DNA of 64,000 nt from Comamonadaceae bacterium 2PF (lineage in GTDB: Bacteria; Pseudomonadota; Gammaproteobacteria; Burkholderiales; Burkholderiaceae_C), in NCBI GenBank assembly GCA_005502875.1, contig SCMV01000002.1:62001-126000 (forward strand), written 5' to 3'. Both the position numbers and the translations under genes were made by a program. Position 1 is the stretch's first letter, and each line of letters starts with the position of its first letter. Below, piece after piece: positions 40,501-47,712 of this stretch. Under the pieces are notes generated by a model. That model was not told the origin of the DNA, did no database searches, and worked only from the letters and a program-made list of their open reading frames with translations.

Positions 40501-40863
40501 GCCGTAGCCGAGGCGGTGACAGGCCAGCGCGATCAGCGTGAAGGCCGGGGCTTGTTCGCCCAGCGTTTCTTCGTGCACTTCGAACGTGCTGCCGATCATC
40601 AGCCGAAAGCTTTCGGCGCCTGGCACCCCGGCGCGGATGGCGTCCTGCCAGCCCTGGTGGGCGCGCACCACCCCGGCCATGCTGCAGTCGTCGGTGATGG
40701 CCAGGCCTCGGTAGCCCAGCGCCAGGGCGCGCTCCACCATCTCCTCGGGATGCGAAGCGCCGCACAGGAAGCTGAAGTTGGTGACGGTGTGGAGCTCGGC
40801 GTAATCGGGCAGGGCTGTGAGCGGGCTGGCAGGCAAGCCAGGGCGTCCATCAACGTTGTTCAT
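37600..40863 (-). CDS. dnaE2: Error-prone DNA polymerase DnaE2 (ImuC)
   Basis: Second C-family polymerase alpha subunit used for SOS mutagenesis and lesion bypass together with ImuA and ImuB. The 1087-residue length is that of DnaE2 rather than replicative DnaE1. It has an N-terminal PHP domain (YAELHTVTNFSFLCGASHPE, GLAITDDCSMAGVVRA), the polymerase active site PPDIDVDFEHERREE near residue 405, finger/thumb regions (AFAGQIFSQIEGFGEYGFPE), and a C-terminal OB-fold (GVVFVTLEDETGSVNVVV). It lacks the long clamp-binding tail of DnaE1. It follows imuB by 9 nt and is the third gene of the LexA-controlled cassette. Confidence 0.95.
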   Translation of the reverse strand: MNNVDGRPGLPASPLTALPDYAELHTVTNFSFLCGASHPEEMVERALALGYRGLAITDDCSMAGVVRAHQGWQDAIRAGVPGAESFRLMIGSTFEVHEETLGEQAPAFTLIALACHRLGYGLLCEFITRLRRSATGKGQATLWRRDIQAAELGDCVVLLRPRRGASTEELLDQASWLRRLFRGRCWLVAELHHTLNDAAWLRTLRAVAQTARLPLVAAGDVCMHVRSRQPLQDVLTAIRLGQPLQDCGLALARHAERHLRSRLRLARRYPPELLAETLQVMARCEFKLSELRYEYPEEVVPAGETPASHLRHLSLEGAAWRYPLGVPPEVRQQVDKELDLIAELGYEKYFLTVHDIVRFARSQGILCQGRGSAANSAVCYCLGITEVNPAQSTVLFERFISRERNEPPDIDVDFEHERREEVIQYLYNKYGRDRAALTATVIRYRTRSALRDVGKALGFAPELIEQVAANHQWWDGKGLQPERMQELGLDPGERRMRLWQELSGVLMGFPRHLSQHTGGFVIAKGALSRMVPIENAAMPERSIIQWDKDDLDALGLLKVDVLALGMLTALRKTFDFVSQRRGAPFGMQDIPDGDVPTYDMVCRADTIGVFQIESRAQMSMLPRLRPRTFYDLVVEVALVRPGPIQGGMVHPYLQARERFRQDPASLTCPHGLEAALQRTLGVPIFQEQVMQIVVMAAGFTPGEADELRRSMAAWRRKGGVHRFRDKVIMGLTRNGHSQAFAGQIFSQIEGFGEYGFPESHAASFAKLVYLSAWLKCHEPAAFLAGLLNAQPLGFYSPSQLVQDARRHGVVVLPPDVAHSDWDCTLVEVPEGFDGADPSAWPQAHADVEHRPDQPAVRLGLRLVSGLGHEAVQRIEQARRRAPFINVDELARRAGLEQAEVRALASGDALRSLAGHRRQQVWDASALHRAPVLLREAPVAENTLSLPAPPEGEDILFDHASLGLSLRRHPLALLRPRLQAQRLQTSTELHTLPKGRLARACGIVVGRQQPGTASGVVFVTLEDETGSVNVVVKPDLKARQRAELVHSRLLAVYGVWQREGEVCHLVAQFLKDLTPLLGRLSPRSRDFH

Positions 40864-40872
40864 GGCTGCCCC

Positions 40873-42276
40873 TCAGGCGAAAAAGCCGTGCAGGTGCCAG
40901 GGGCTGCTGCCGTCCTGTGGCACATGCCGATCGCAAAAGACCCACAGCAAGCCGGCCTGAGGGCTGCTGGCGAGGTGATGATCGCGCACCTCGCGCCCGG
41001 CACCAGGGGCCTCGTCCCACCAACCGGCTTCGATGCGGTGCGGCCCTGCCAACAAGCGCAGCGGCCCCTGGTGGATGGGTGTCTCCCGCAGCCCGAAGTC
41101 GATGTCACCCGTGCCGTGCAAGCTCAGGCTCAGGGGCGTGGGCAGCACCCAGGTGGGCTGCGGGACGTCGCTGGCGAAGCGGGCTGGATGAACCTTCGCC
41201 TGTGTCATGGGCTGCGTCAGCAAGGGGATCGCCGCATGCCAGGTCTGGCTGTGTGCCAGCCGGTGATCGGCCTGCAGTTGCCCGGCCAACACGCGCTCAG
41301 GCCCCAGCCGGATGCTCAGCCGGTCCAGCAGGTTCAGCAAGGCGCTGCGCTGCGCCCGCCGCCCAGCTGCCGTCAAGGCCTCGGAAGGCATGCCTTCGGC
41401 GCTGCGGGCCTGTTCCGCGAACAAGGACGCACTCTCGGGCTCGCGTGACGCGATGGCGTTCACGCTCAGGCTGATGTCGGTGACGGGCGAGCTCAACTCG
41501 ATGCGGCGCAGGTGCTCGCCCACCATGCGCGACAGGCGCGCCACATCGGACGTGGGCTCGGCCAGTGGCACGGTGTGCGCCTGCCAGCGCGAGGTGCTGT
41601 GGCGCGCCCAGTCATGGCACCAGCCCAGCTGCAACACCTGGGTGGCGGCCTGGTGGCCCGAGAGCCAGGCGCAAAGTTCACTCAGCAGTTGCTCGAAGGC
41701 CTGGTGAAGGGCCTCGGCGTTGTCGAGTCGCCAGGGCAGCTCCAGCCGGCGCTCGAACACGGGCGGCAGCTGCAACCAGTCGAAGGCTTCTGGGCGCAAG
41801 CCGTGTGCGGCATCGAGGGCGTGCAGCAAGTCGGCACCAAAGCGCCGGCTGAGGCCGCCACGGGGCAAGGCCTGCACTTGCCCGAGGGTGCGGCAACCCA
41901 GGCGATGCAGCGTCTGGGCGTGCTGGCCGACCGCGCTCAGGCTGTGCAAGGGCAGCGGGGCGAGTTGGGTGGCCAGCGAGGTGCCCATGGGCGTGTCCAG
42001 CCCCTGGCGGGTGCGGGCCAGGGCAAGCGCAGCGTGCGCTGTGCCTGAGCGCGCTGCGGCCAGGGCGCCCAGCTTGACGGCTTCTTGCCACACCTTCTGC
42101 CACAGCTGTGCTGCGCCGCCGAACAGGCGCTCGCTGGCCTGCACCTCCAGCACCACGGCTTCTTCGAGCAAGGCCACCCGAGGGGTGAACTGCAAGGCCC
42201 ACCAGCCCAGGTGCAAGGCGTTGAGCTCACCGCGCTCAGGAGTGGGTGCGGGCAGCAGGGCGATCCAGCTCGGCAT
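40873..42276 (-). CDS. imuB: ImuB, catalytically inactive Y-family polymerase homologue
   Basis: A 467-residue protein of the DNA polymerase Y family, ImuB subgroup, which is thought to act as the beta-clamp adapter bringing DnaE2 to lesions. The N-terminus WIALLPAPTPERGELN lacks the catalytic Asp of true Y polymerases. Downstream are a palm-like VVLEVQASERLFGG and little-finger-like regions (GCRTLGQVQALPRGGLSRRFG resembles the helix-hairpin-helix). ATG 42276 is chosen because MPSWIAL is the expected family start; it overlaps the imuA 3' end by 41 bp. The frame could begin at 42387 but those residues are unlike the family. dnaE2 follows after 9 nt. Confidence 0.88.
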   Translation of the reverse strand: MPSWIALLPAPTPERGELNALHLGWWALQFTPRVALLEEAVVLEVQASERLFGGAAQLWQKVWQEAVKLGALAAARSGTAHAALALARTRQGLDTPMGTSLATQLAPLPLHSLSAVGQHAQTLHRLGCRTLGQVQALPRGGLSRRFGADLLHALDAAHGLRPEAFDWLQLPPVFERRLELPWRLDNAEALHQAFEQLLSELCAWLSGHQAATQVLQLGWCHDWARHSTSRWQAHTVPLAEPTSDVARLSRMVGEHLRRIELSSPVTDISLSVNAIASREPESASLFAEQARSAEGMPSEALTAAGRRAQRSALLNLLDRLSIRLGPERVLAGQLQADHRLAHSQTWHAAIPLLTQPMTQAKVHPARFASDVPQPTWVLPTPLSLSLHGTGDIDFGLRETPIHQGPLRLLAGPHRIEAGWWDEAPGAGREVRDHHLASSPQAGLLWVFCDRHVPQDGSSPWHLHGFFA

Positions 42277-43093
42277 GGTCGGGCAAAGGTGGGCTCGCCA
42301 CCCAGGGCATGGCTGGCGCCAGAGGAGGGCGCTTGGCCGGAACGCGAGACCAGGCAGGCGAAAGGGGTGACACAGGGCCCTGCTCACCAGGCGGCAGCAA
42401 CTCGATCAGCCCTGGAGGCCAGCAGGCCAGTTGCAGGGGCGTTTCACGCAAGGGCCCGCGTCGTTTGACGATGCGCACCACCAGGGGATGGGGGCAGGAT
42501 CCCAGCGAAAGGTGCAGGCGCAAGGGGGCGGCCGAGGCCTCGCGCGACACCCGATCAGGTCGGAACAGGAAAACCGGCCCGGCTTGCCGGCTCGCGCAAA
42601 CCTGCAGCCTGCGCACCTGTGCGGCCCGGGCCTGCGGCAGCCAGCTCAACACCGCCCACAGCCCATCGGCCAGCAAGGCTTGCTCGGTGGCCCACAGGCG
42701 CTCGGCCATGGTGGTGGCATCGATGCGGATCACCCGTTCAGGAGGCAGGCCTTGCTGCGCCAGCCCGGGCAGGTGCGGCACATGCGGTGGGCCGATCAGC
42801 AAAACGTGTCCGCCGGCTTCGACCACCCTGCGTAAGGTCGGCAGCAACAGTCGCCACTCGGCCATGCCAGGCTGGGGTTGCAGGACCTCGCTGAGGCACT
42901 GGGCAGGCCAGCCGCCCCCCGGCAATTCGGCATCCAGCAGCGGGTGACCGCTGGGCCAGACCTGCTGTGCTCCCGTGCCCAGCACGTGCCCTGGCCAGAC
43001 GGCCTGGGCCAGGTGCGGCGGCAGGCGGTCGACGGCATCCCGCGCGGATGCACGTGAAGAAGCCTGAGCAACGGGAGCGGTGTGTTCGAACAT
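42236..43093 (-). CDS. imuA: ImuA, SOS translesion synthesis accessory protein
   Basis: A 285-residue ImuA, a RecA/SulA-like accessory factor of the ImuABC mutasome. Recognisable features are the PSGHPLLDAELPGGGWPAQC region (as in RecA-like ImuA), LLLPTLRRVVEAGGHVLLIGPP, and a C-terminal Pro-rich tail. The first in-frame ATG (43108) lies inside the LexA box at 43099-43118, so the second ATG at 43093 is preferred; no ribosome binding site is visible before either. First gene of imuA-imuB-dnaE2, with imuB overlapping its end. Induction by DNA damage is strongly suggested by the operator. Confidence 0.87.
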   Translation of the reverse strand: MFEHTAPVAQASSRASARDAVDRLPPHLAQAVWPGHVLGTGAQQVWPSGHPLLDAELPGGGWPAQCLSEVLQPQPGMAEWRLLLPTLRRVVEAGGHVLLIGPPHVPHLPGLAQQGLPPERVIRIDATTMAERLWATEQALLADGLWAVLSWLPQARAAQVRRLQVCASRQAGPVFLFRPDRVSREASAAPLRLHLSLGSCPHPLVVRIVKRRGPLRETPLQLACWPPGLIELLPPGEQGPVSPLSPAWSRVPAKRPPLAPAMPWVASPPLPDHAELDRPAARTHS

Positions 43094-43098
43094 GGCAA

Positions 43099-43118
43099 TA
43101 CTGTACATGCATACAGTA
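43099..43118 (-). promoter_or_regulatory. LexA (SOS) box of imuA-imuB-dnaE2
   Basis: The 20-bp element reads TA-CTGT-N8-ACAG-TA, an exact match to the core CTGT-N8-ACAG LexA consensus with matching TA flanks. It ends 5 nt upstream of the chosen imuA ATG. A TAAAAT at 43118-43123 on the minus strand is a possible -10 overlapping the operator edge. LexA binding there would block the imu operon. The divergent ribA start is 132 bp away on the other side. Confidence 0.9.
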
Positions 43119-43249
43119 TTTTATGGGGCCAAAAACCACCTCGCCGCCCGCCTTGATGCCACTTTCCGGGCACTCCTGAACGGACTTTGTGAAGGCCCCC
43201 GGGTGATCCCCATGGGTTTTGGCACAATGACACCCCCTGAGGAAAACGA

Positions 43250-43924
43250 ATGTCCAGCCCAGACTCCGCCGCAACCAGCGCGGGTGCCAGCACCCCGCCG
43301 GGCCCCAAAGAACCCTTGACCCCGGTCACCGCCGCCCTGGTGGAGTTCCTCGCCGAAGCACGCGTGCCGACCGAACACGGCAGCTTCACCATGAAGTTGT
43401 TCCGCGAAAAAGCCACCGGCCTGGAGCACGTGGCCATGGTCATGGGCGAGGTGCAGGGCAGCGCCCTGGTCCGCGTTCACTCCGAGTGCATGACAGGCGA
43501 TGTCTTCGGCTCGTTGCGTTGTGACTGCGGCCCTCAACTGCAATTTGCCCTGAGTGAAATCGGCAAGCGCGGCAGTGGCGTGGTCGTGTACCTGCGTCAG
43601 GAAGGCCGCGGCATCGGCTTGGCCAACAAGCTGCGTGCCTACCAGTTGCAGGACCAGGGTCTGGACACCGTCGAGGCCAACCAGCACCTGGGCTTCGCGG
43701 CCGACCTGCGCAAGTTCGACGCTGCCGCCGAGATCCTCGCCACCCTGGGCGTGAAGTCGGTCAAGCTCATGACCAACAACCCCCGCAAGGTTCAGACGCT
43801 GAAAGAGCAGGGCGTGCAGGTTGAAGAGCGCGTGCCCGTTCGCAGCGACGTGCAGCCGGAAAACGAGCGCTACCTCGGCACCAAGGCTCGCAAACTCGGC
43901 CACCACATCGACTGGCTGGGCTGA
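43250..43924 (+). CDS. ribA: GTP cyclohydrolase II
   Basis: First step of riboflavin synthesis: GTP to 2,5-diamino-6-ribosylamino-pyrimidinone phosphate, formate and pyrophosphate. The 224-residue stand-alone RibA has zinc ligands C80, C91 and C93 (HSECMTGDVFGSLRCDCG), the catalytic YLRQEGRGIGLANKLRAY, and the substrate-binding LMTNNPRK. A 25-residue Ser/Pro-rich N-terminal extension precedes the enzyme core. The TGAGGAA ribosome binding site before ATG 43250 is good. It is divergent from the SOS cassette and followed after 8 nt by a CDF transporter. Confidence 0.95.
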   Translation: MSSPDSAATSAGASTPPGPKEPLTPVTAALVEFLAEARVPTEHGSFTMKLFREKATGLEHVAMVMGEVQGSALVRVHSECMTGDVFGSLRCDCGPQLQFALSEIGKRGSGVVVYLRQEGRGIGLANKLRAYQLQDQGLDTVEANQHLGFAADLRKFDAAAEILATLGVKSVKLMTNNPRKVQTLKEQGVQVEERVPVRSDVQPENERYLGTKARKLGHHIDWLG

Positions 43925-43932
43925 CCTCAGCC

Positions 43933-44841
43933 ATGGCGGTCGACCTGCCCCCGCTCGACGACCCGGAAGCGGTCGATCCTGCCTTGCGCCAAAGCGTGGC
44001 GCGGCGCAGCACGATGGTCAGCGTCGTGGTCAACATCGTGCTGACGGCGCTGCAACTCGCCGCCGGCATCTGGGCGCATTCGCAGGCCCTGGTGGCCGAT
44101 GCCATCCACTCCTTGTCCGACCTGCTGTCTGACTTCCTGGTGTTGCTGGTCAACCGCCACAGCCACAAGGAAGCCGACGAAGACCACCACTATGGTCACC
44201 AGCGCTATGAGACCGCCGCCTCGCTGGCGCTGGGGCTGCTGTTGTCGGCCGTGGCGGTGGGCATGCTGTGGGGCGCCATCGACCGGCTGACTCACGCCGA
44301 AGACATCCCCAAGGTCCAGGCCCTGGCTTTGTACGTGGCCGTGGGCACGTTGCTGGCCAAGGAGGCCCTGTTTCGCTACATGCTTGCAGGCGCCGAAAAA
44401 GTGCGCTCCAGCATGTTGGTGGCCAACGCCTGGCATGCCCGCTCCGACGCGGCCTCATCCCTCGTGGTGGCGTTGGGCATCCTGGGCAATTTGTTGGGCT
44501 ACCCCTTGCTCGACCCGGTGGCAGCGCTCATCGTCGGCCTGATGGTGATGCGCATGGGCCTGCGCTTTGCATGGGACGCCCTGAACGACCTCATGGACCG
44601 TGCGGCATCGCAGGACCAGATCGACCAGATCCGCCAAACCTTGCTGCAAACGCCTGGCGTGCAAGGCGTGCACGAATTGCGCACCCGCAAGATGGGTGAC
44701 CTGATCCTGGTCGATGCCCACCTGGAGGTCGATGGCCAACTCAGCGTGCGCGAGGGCCACGACATCGCCCTGCAGGCGCGCCAGCGCGTGATGGCAAAGC
44801 TGCCCGTCCTCAACGTGCAGACGCACCTCGATCCGGTTTGA
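43933..44841 (+). CDS. Cation diffusion facilitator (CDF) metal transporter
   Basis: A 302-residue CDF-family divalent-metal/proton antiporter. About six membrane helices carry the two metal-site motifs: ADAIHSLSDLLSD in helix 2 (H59 and D63) and WHARSDAASSLVV in helix 5. The H/D pairs are usual for zinc-type exporters. A short His-rich loop (HSHKEADEDHHYGHQ) and a C-terminal cytoplasmic ferredoxin-like domain (VQGVHELRTRKMGDLILVD) complete the protein. Exact metal specificity cannot be read. It begins 8 nt after ribA and is probably translated from the same transcript. Convergent with the GGDEF gene (8 nt between the stops). Confidence 0.9.
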   Translation: MAVDLPPLDDPEAVDPALRQSVARRSTMVSVVVNIVLTALQLAAGIWAHSQALVADAIHSLSDLLSDFLVLLVNRHSHKEADEDHHYGHQRYETAASLALGLLLSAVAVGMLWGAIDRLTHAEDIPKVQALALYVAVGTLLAKEALFRYMLAGAEKVRSSMLVANAWHARSDAASSLVVALGILGNLLGYPLLDPVAALIVGLMVMRMGLRFAWDALNDLMDRAASQDQIDQIRQTLLQTPGVQGVHELRTRKMGDLILVDAHLEVDGQLSVREGHDIALQARQRVMAKLPVLNVQTHLDPV

Positions 44842-44849
44842 TCGAGCGC

Positions 44850-46130
44850 TCAGGCGTCGCGACCGCAAACCCGGTTGCGGCCTTCGGATTTGGCCTGCTG
44901 CAGCGCCTGCTCGACCCGCTGCATCAACGTGTCGACCAGCAGGTCAGGGTGGGCATGGCAAGTCACCACGCCCACGCTGACGGTCATGTGCCGAGCGGTG
45001 GTCGAGCTCTCATGCCTGATCTGCAGTGACTCCACGGCCTGCCGCAATCGCTCGGCGACGCCGTTGGCAAAGGATGCGTCCGTGTTCGGCAGCACCACCA
45101 GGAACTCTTCGCCCCCCAGTCGCGCCACCACATCAGCGGGCCTGCGCAGCCCGTCCTGCAGCACCCGAGCGACCTTTTGCAGGCACTCATCGCCCGCCGT
45201 GTGTCCATAGCGGTCGTTGAATTTCTTGAAGTGGTCGATGTCGATGAGCAGCAGGCTCAAGGCACTGCGGTCTCGCCAGGCGCGCTCCCAGACCAGGTTC
45301 AGGTGCTGCTGGATGTGCTTTTGATTGTGCAGGCCGGTGAGGGTGTCGATGCGAGAAATGTCTTTGAGCCGGGCATGCGCCTGCGTCAGGTCGCGCACCA
45401 GGCTGCGTTCGCGAAGCGTGCGCAGGAAACGCCGACGCTCATCGCGCTCCATGAAGTAGTTGGCGCACAGGGTGAACAGGGCCACCGAGATCACCATGGA
45501 CGAGATGGGCCAAAGCAGGCGGGGCGGAAACGTCTCTTGCGACATCACGCTGGCCACGAAGATGCCCAACATGATGGAGGTGAAGGTCAGCGCATACCAA
45601 AAGCGCATCCGCGAAACGACGTTGCCATACGTGATGACCACCATGTAGCCCACCGGGAAGAAGTGGACCATGCGGCTCTCGGAAAGCGGCATGACGATGG
45701 CGATGCTCACCGCCGCCCCCACGCCACCGAGCAACATCAACACATCCACCAGGGCCAGGGGCATCAGGCGATGGAAAGGGTGAAAGCCTCGCCAGAACAA
45801 GAACAACGAGAGCAGCGCAATCGGCGTGAAGACCAGCAGACGCAACTGCGCAGACAGCCAAAGCATGTCCGGGATCATCAACTGATCGGCCAGCAAATAC
45901 CCGTTGTAGATCAGCAGGGAAATGAGGCTGCTGATGAGGAAGTGGCGTTCGCGAGCGGGCAGGGCGTCGCGCTGAAAGGCCTCTTCCAGGTCGGTTGGGA
46001 AGGACATCAGCGGGAAGCCGTTTTCCAGCAAATCCTGGATGCGCACCATGGTGGCGTGGTGCGAGCCCTGCACCGGACGATCCAGGTCGGTGGGAGGCGT
46101 GACCGGGCGGGGCGAGAAGATGGCGCTCAT
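44850..46130 (-). CDS. Membrane-bound diguanylate cyclase (GGDEF, canonical)
   Basis: A 426-residue protein with about six N-terminal membrane helices (roughly 65-230), a short coiled linker (RSLVRDLTQAHARLKD) and a C-terminal GGDEF domain. The domain keeps the metal ligand D297 (LIDIDHFKKFND), the GGEEF signature at 339-343 and an RxxD product-inhibition site (RPAD, 330-333). It should therefore make c-di-GMP and be feedback-inhibited. The membrane part is a sensor of unknown signal. ATG 46130 follows the stop of the upstream, paralogous GGDEF gene by one nucleotide. The in-frame extension to 46199 is inside that gene. Confidence 0.92.
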   Translation of the reverse strand: MSAIFSPRPVTPPTDLDRPVQGSHHATMVRIQDLLENGFPLMSFPTDLEEAFQRDALPARERHFLISSLISLLIYNGYLLADQLMIPDMLWLSAQLRLLVFTPIALLSLFLFWRGFHPFHRLMPLALVDVLMLLGGVGAAVSIAIVMPLSESRMVHFFPVGYMVVITYGNVVSRMRFWYALTFTSIMLGIFVASVMSQETFPPRLLWPISSMVISVALFTLCANYFMERDERRRFLRTLRERSLVRDLTQAHARLKDISRIDTLTGLHNQKHIQQHLNLVWERAWRDRSALSLLLIDIDHFKKFNDRYGHTAGDECLQKVARVLQDGLRRPADVVARLGGEEFLVVLPNTDASFANGVAERLRQAVESLQIRHESSTTARHMTVSVGVVTCHAHPDLLVDTLMQRVEQALQQAKSEGRNRVCGRDA

Positions 46131-46131
46131 G

Positions 46132-47370
46132 TCAGTCCTGTGTGCCAAATGCGATGACGCGATTGCGCCCGCGCTGGCGAGCCAGGTGCAAGGCCTCATC
46201 GGCCACGGCGATCAACTGCGTCGGGCTGGCATGCGGCGAGTCAGGGCGCATGCACGAGACCCCCAGGCTGACGGTGATGAGGTCGCGCTCATCTGGGCCA
46301 TGGGGTTGGCGCAGGTTTTCCACCGCCTTGCGGATGCGCTCGGCCGCGCCCACCGCGGTCTGCAAGGTGGTTCCCACCATCAGCACCGCAAACTCTTCGC
46401 CGGCAAAGCGTGCCAGCAGGTCGTCCGGACGCTGAAAATCGGCCCGGACCACGCCCGCGATGGCACGCAGGCATTCATCGGCTGCGCCCTGTCCGCGACT
46501 GGCCTGGCAAGCTTTGAAGTGGTCCACCGCCAGCAGGATCAGTGACACCTCTTGCCGTGCCTGGCCAGCTTTGCGCCAGCGGTGCTCGAGCTCGGCATCG
46601 AAATGCCGGCGGCTGGCCAACTCGGTCAGCTGGTCATTGCGAGAGGCCTCTTCGAGGCTGGCGTTGGCCTGCAAGAGCTCGTGCTGCAGGAGCCGTTCAC
46701 GCATCAGCAACAGCCAGTTCTGGCGCACGTCGCGTTCTTGCATGTAAGCGCCGTAGAGCGTGAAGACAGCGAGCGAGAGCACCGTCAGCGCAGCTGGCGC
46801 CATGATGGCGAAGGGCGCCTGTGGCAGGCGCGACCAGCCGTACAGGAACATGGCCATGACGAAAAAATCAAGGCACATGGCAGGCCTCAGGCGCATGCGT
46901 GCCACGGTGTTGCAGTACACCAGCACCACGCTCACGCTGATGAGATACGGCCCGGCCATCGGGTCGGTGCTGCCAACGCAGAGGTGGACGTTGATGATCG
47001 TTGAGACCATGCCAGCCAACACCAAGGAGCCTTCTCGCAAGGCCGGTGATTGGAGCTTTGTGAGCACGATCAGGCCCAGCAGGATGCATGGCGTGAACCA
47101 CATCAGCCGCAGCCGCAAGGCGTCATCGAAGCGGTCGGGGATCATCATCCAGTCCGACAGCAACAGCCAATTGAACAGCACGCTGACCAAGGCGCCAGCG
47201 CCCAGCAAGGTCTGCATGCGCTCTCGCGCTGTGTCGGTCTGAAAGCGAGACTCGAGGGGCGGCGGGAACCTCAGCATCCGCATGCCGCCGTGCAGCAAGG
47301 CGTCAATGGCCCGTGCATCGGCTGCGGTGAGCCCATTTCGCGCATCGGCTTGCGGCATGGGCTCGGACAT
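46132..47370 (-). CDS. Membrane GGDEF protein with degenerate catalytic site
   Basis: A 412-residue paralogue of the downstream cyclase. It has the same FPPPLESRF...SDWMMIPDRF membrane-sensor layout with about six helices, linker and GGDEF domain. Aligned without gaps to its neighbour, the first metal Asp is A281 (LLAVDHFKACQA), the guanine-contacting Asn is Q289, the GH of the next loop is GQ, and the signature is AGEEF (323-327). The RxxD I-site (RPDD, 314-317) is intact. Cyclase activity is doubtful; a c-di-GMP receptor or heterodimer partner is inferred. ATG 47370 is preferred to an upstream GTG at 47427. Confidence 0.88.
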   Translation of the reverse strand: MSEPMPQADARNGLTAADARAIDALLHGGMRMLRFPPPLESRFQTDTARERMQTLLGAGALVSVLFNWLLLSDWMMIPDRFDDALRLRLMWFTPCILLGLIVLTKLQSPALREGSLVLAGMVSTIINVHLCVGSTDPMAGPYLISVSVVLVYCNTVARMRLRPAMCLDFFVMAMFLYGWSRLPQAPFAIMAPAALTVLSLAVFTLYGAYMQERDVRQNWLLLMRERLLQHELLQANASLEEASRNDQLTELASRRHFDAELEHRWRKAGQARQEVSLILLAVDHFKACQASRGQGAADECLRAIAGVVRADFQRPDDLLARFAGEEFAVLMVGTTLQTAVGAAERIRKAVENLRQPHGPDERDLITVSLGVSCMRPDSPHASPTQLIAVADEALHLARQRGRNRVIAFGTQD

Positions 47371-47712
47371 GAGGGTGGTCACGGACGACACGTCGGTGAA
47401 ATTCCTGCTGCTGACGTGAGGCGTCACGGCCTGTGGGCTTGACGCGCGGGGTTCAATGCCCTGTGGAGGGGCAATCGATCGTATCGGAAAGGTGTCTTGG
47501 GCCGCGAGACGGCGGACACTGGTTTTCCCTTGCGGGGCGCCGATTGTGCCTCTGGGTCAGGCCTGTGGCCGTTCATGCATTCGGCGCACGCCAACATTGG
47601 TTGACATAATATACATCGTGGCAAGTAACATGGGCGACAAAAGACCCGCAGGACAGCCGCCTACCAGGCTCCTAGAGGACCCACTGCAGGCCCTCCGAAC
47701 AACACCGCCCCG
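47371..47712. other. 342-bp gene-free stretch upstream of the GGDEF pair
   Basis: It lies between the start of the GGDEF pair and the 3' end of the decarboxylase-like gene, both on the minus strand, so it should hold the promoter of the former and the terminator of the latter. I see no T-tailed hairpin. The only marked feature is an AT-rich patch at 47600-47612 (TTGACATAATATA), with a possible plus-strand TTGACA but a poor -10 (TAACAT, 19-nt spacing). No RNA gene is recognised. Confidence 0.4.

Noticed and set aside
42277-42387. Longer imuB start at 42387.
   Set aside because: The extra residues lie wholly within imuA and are Pro/Arg-rich; the family-like N-terminus begins at 42276.
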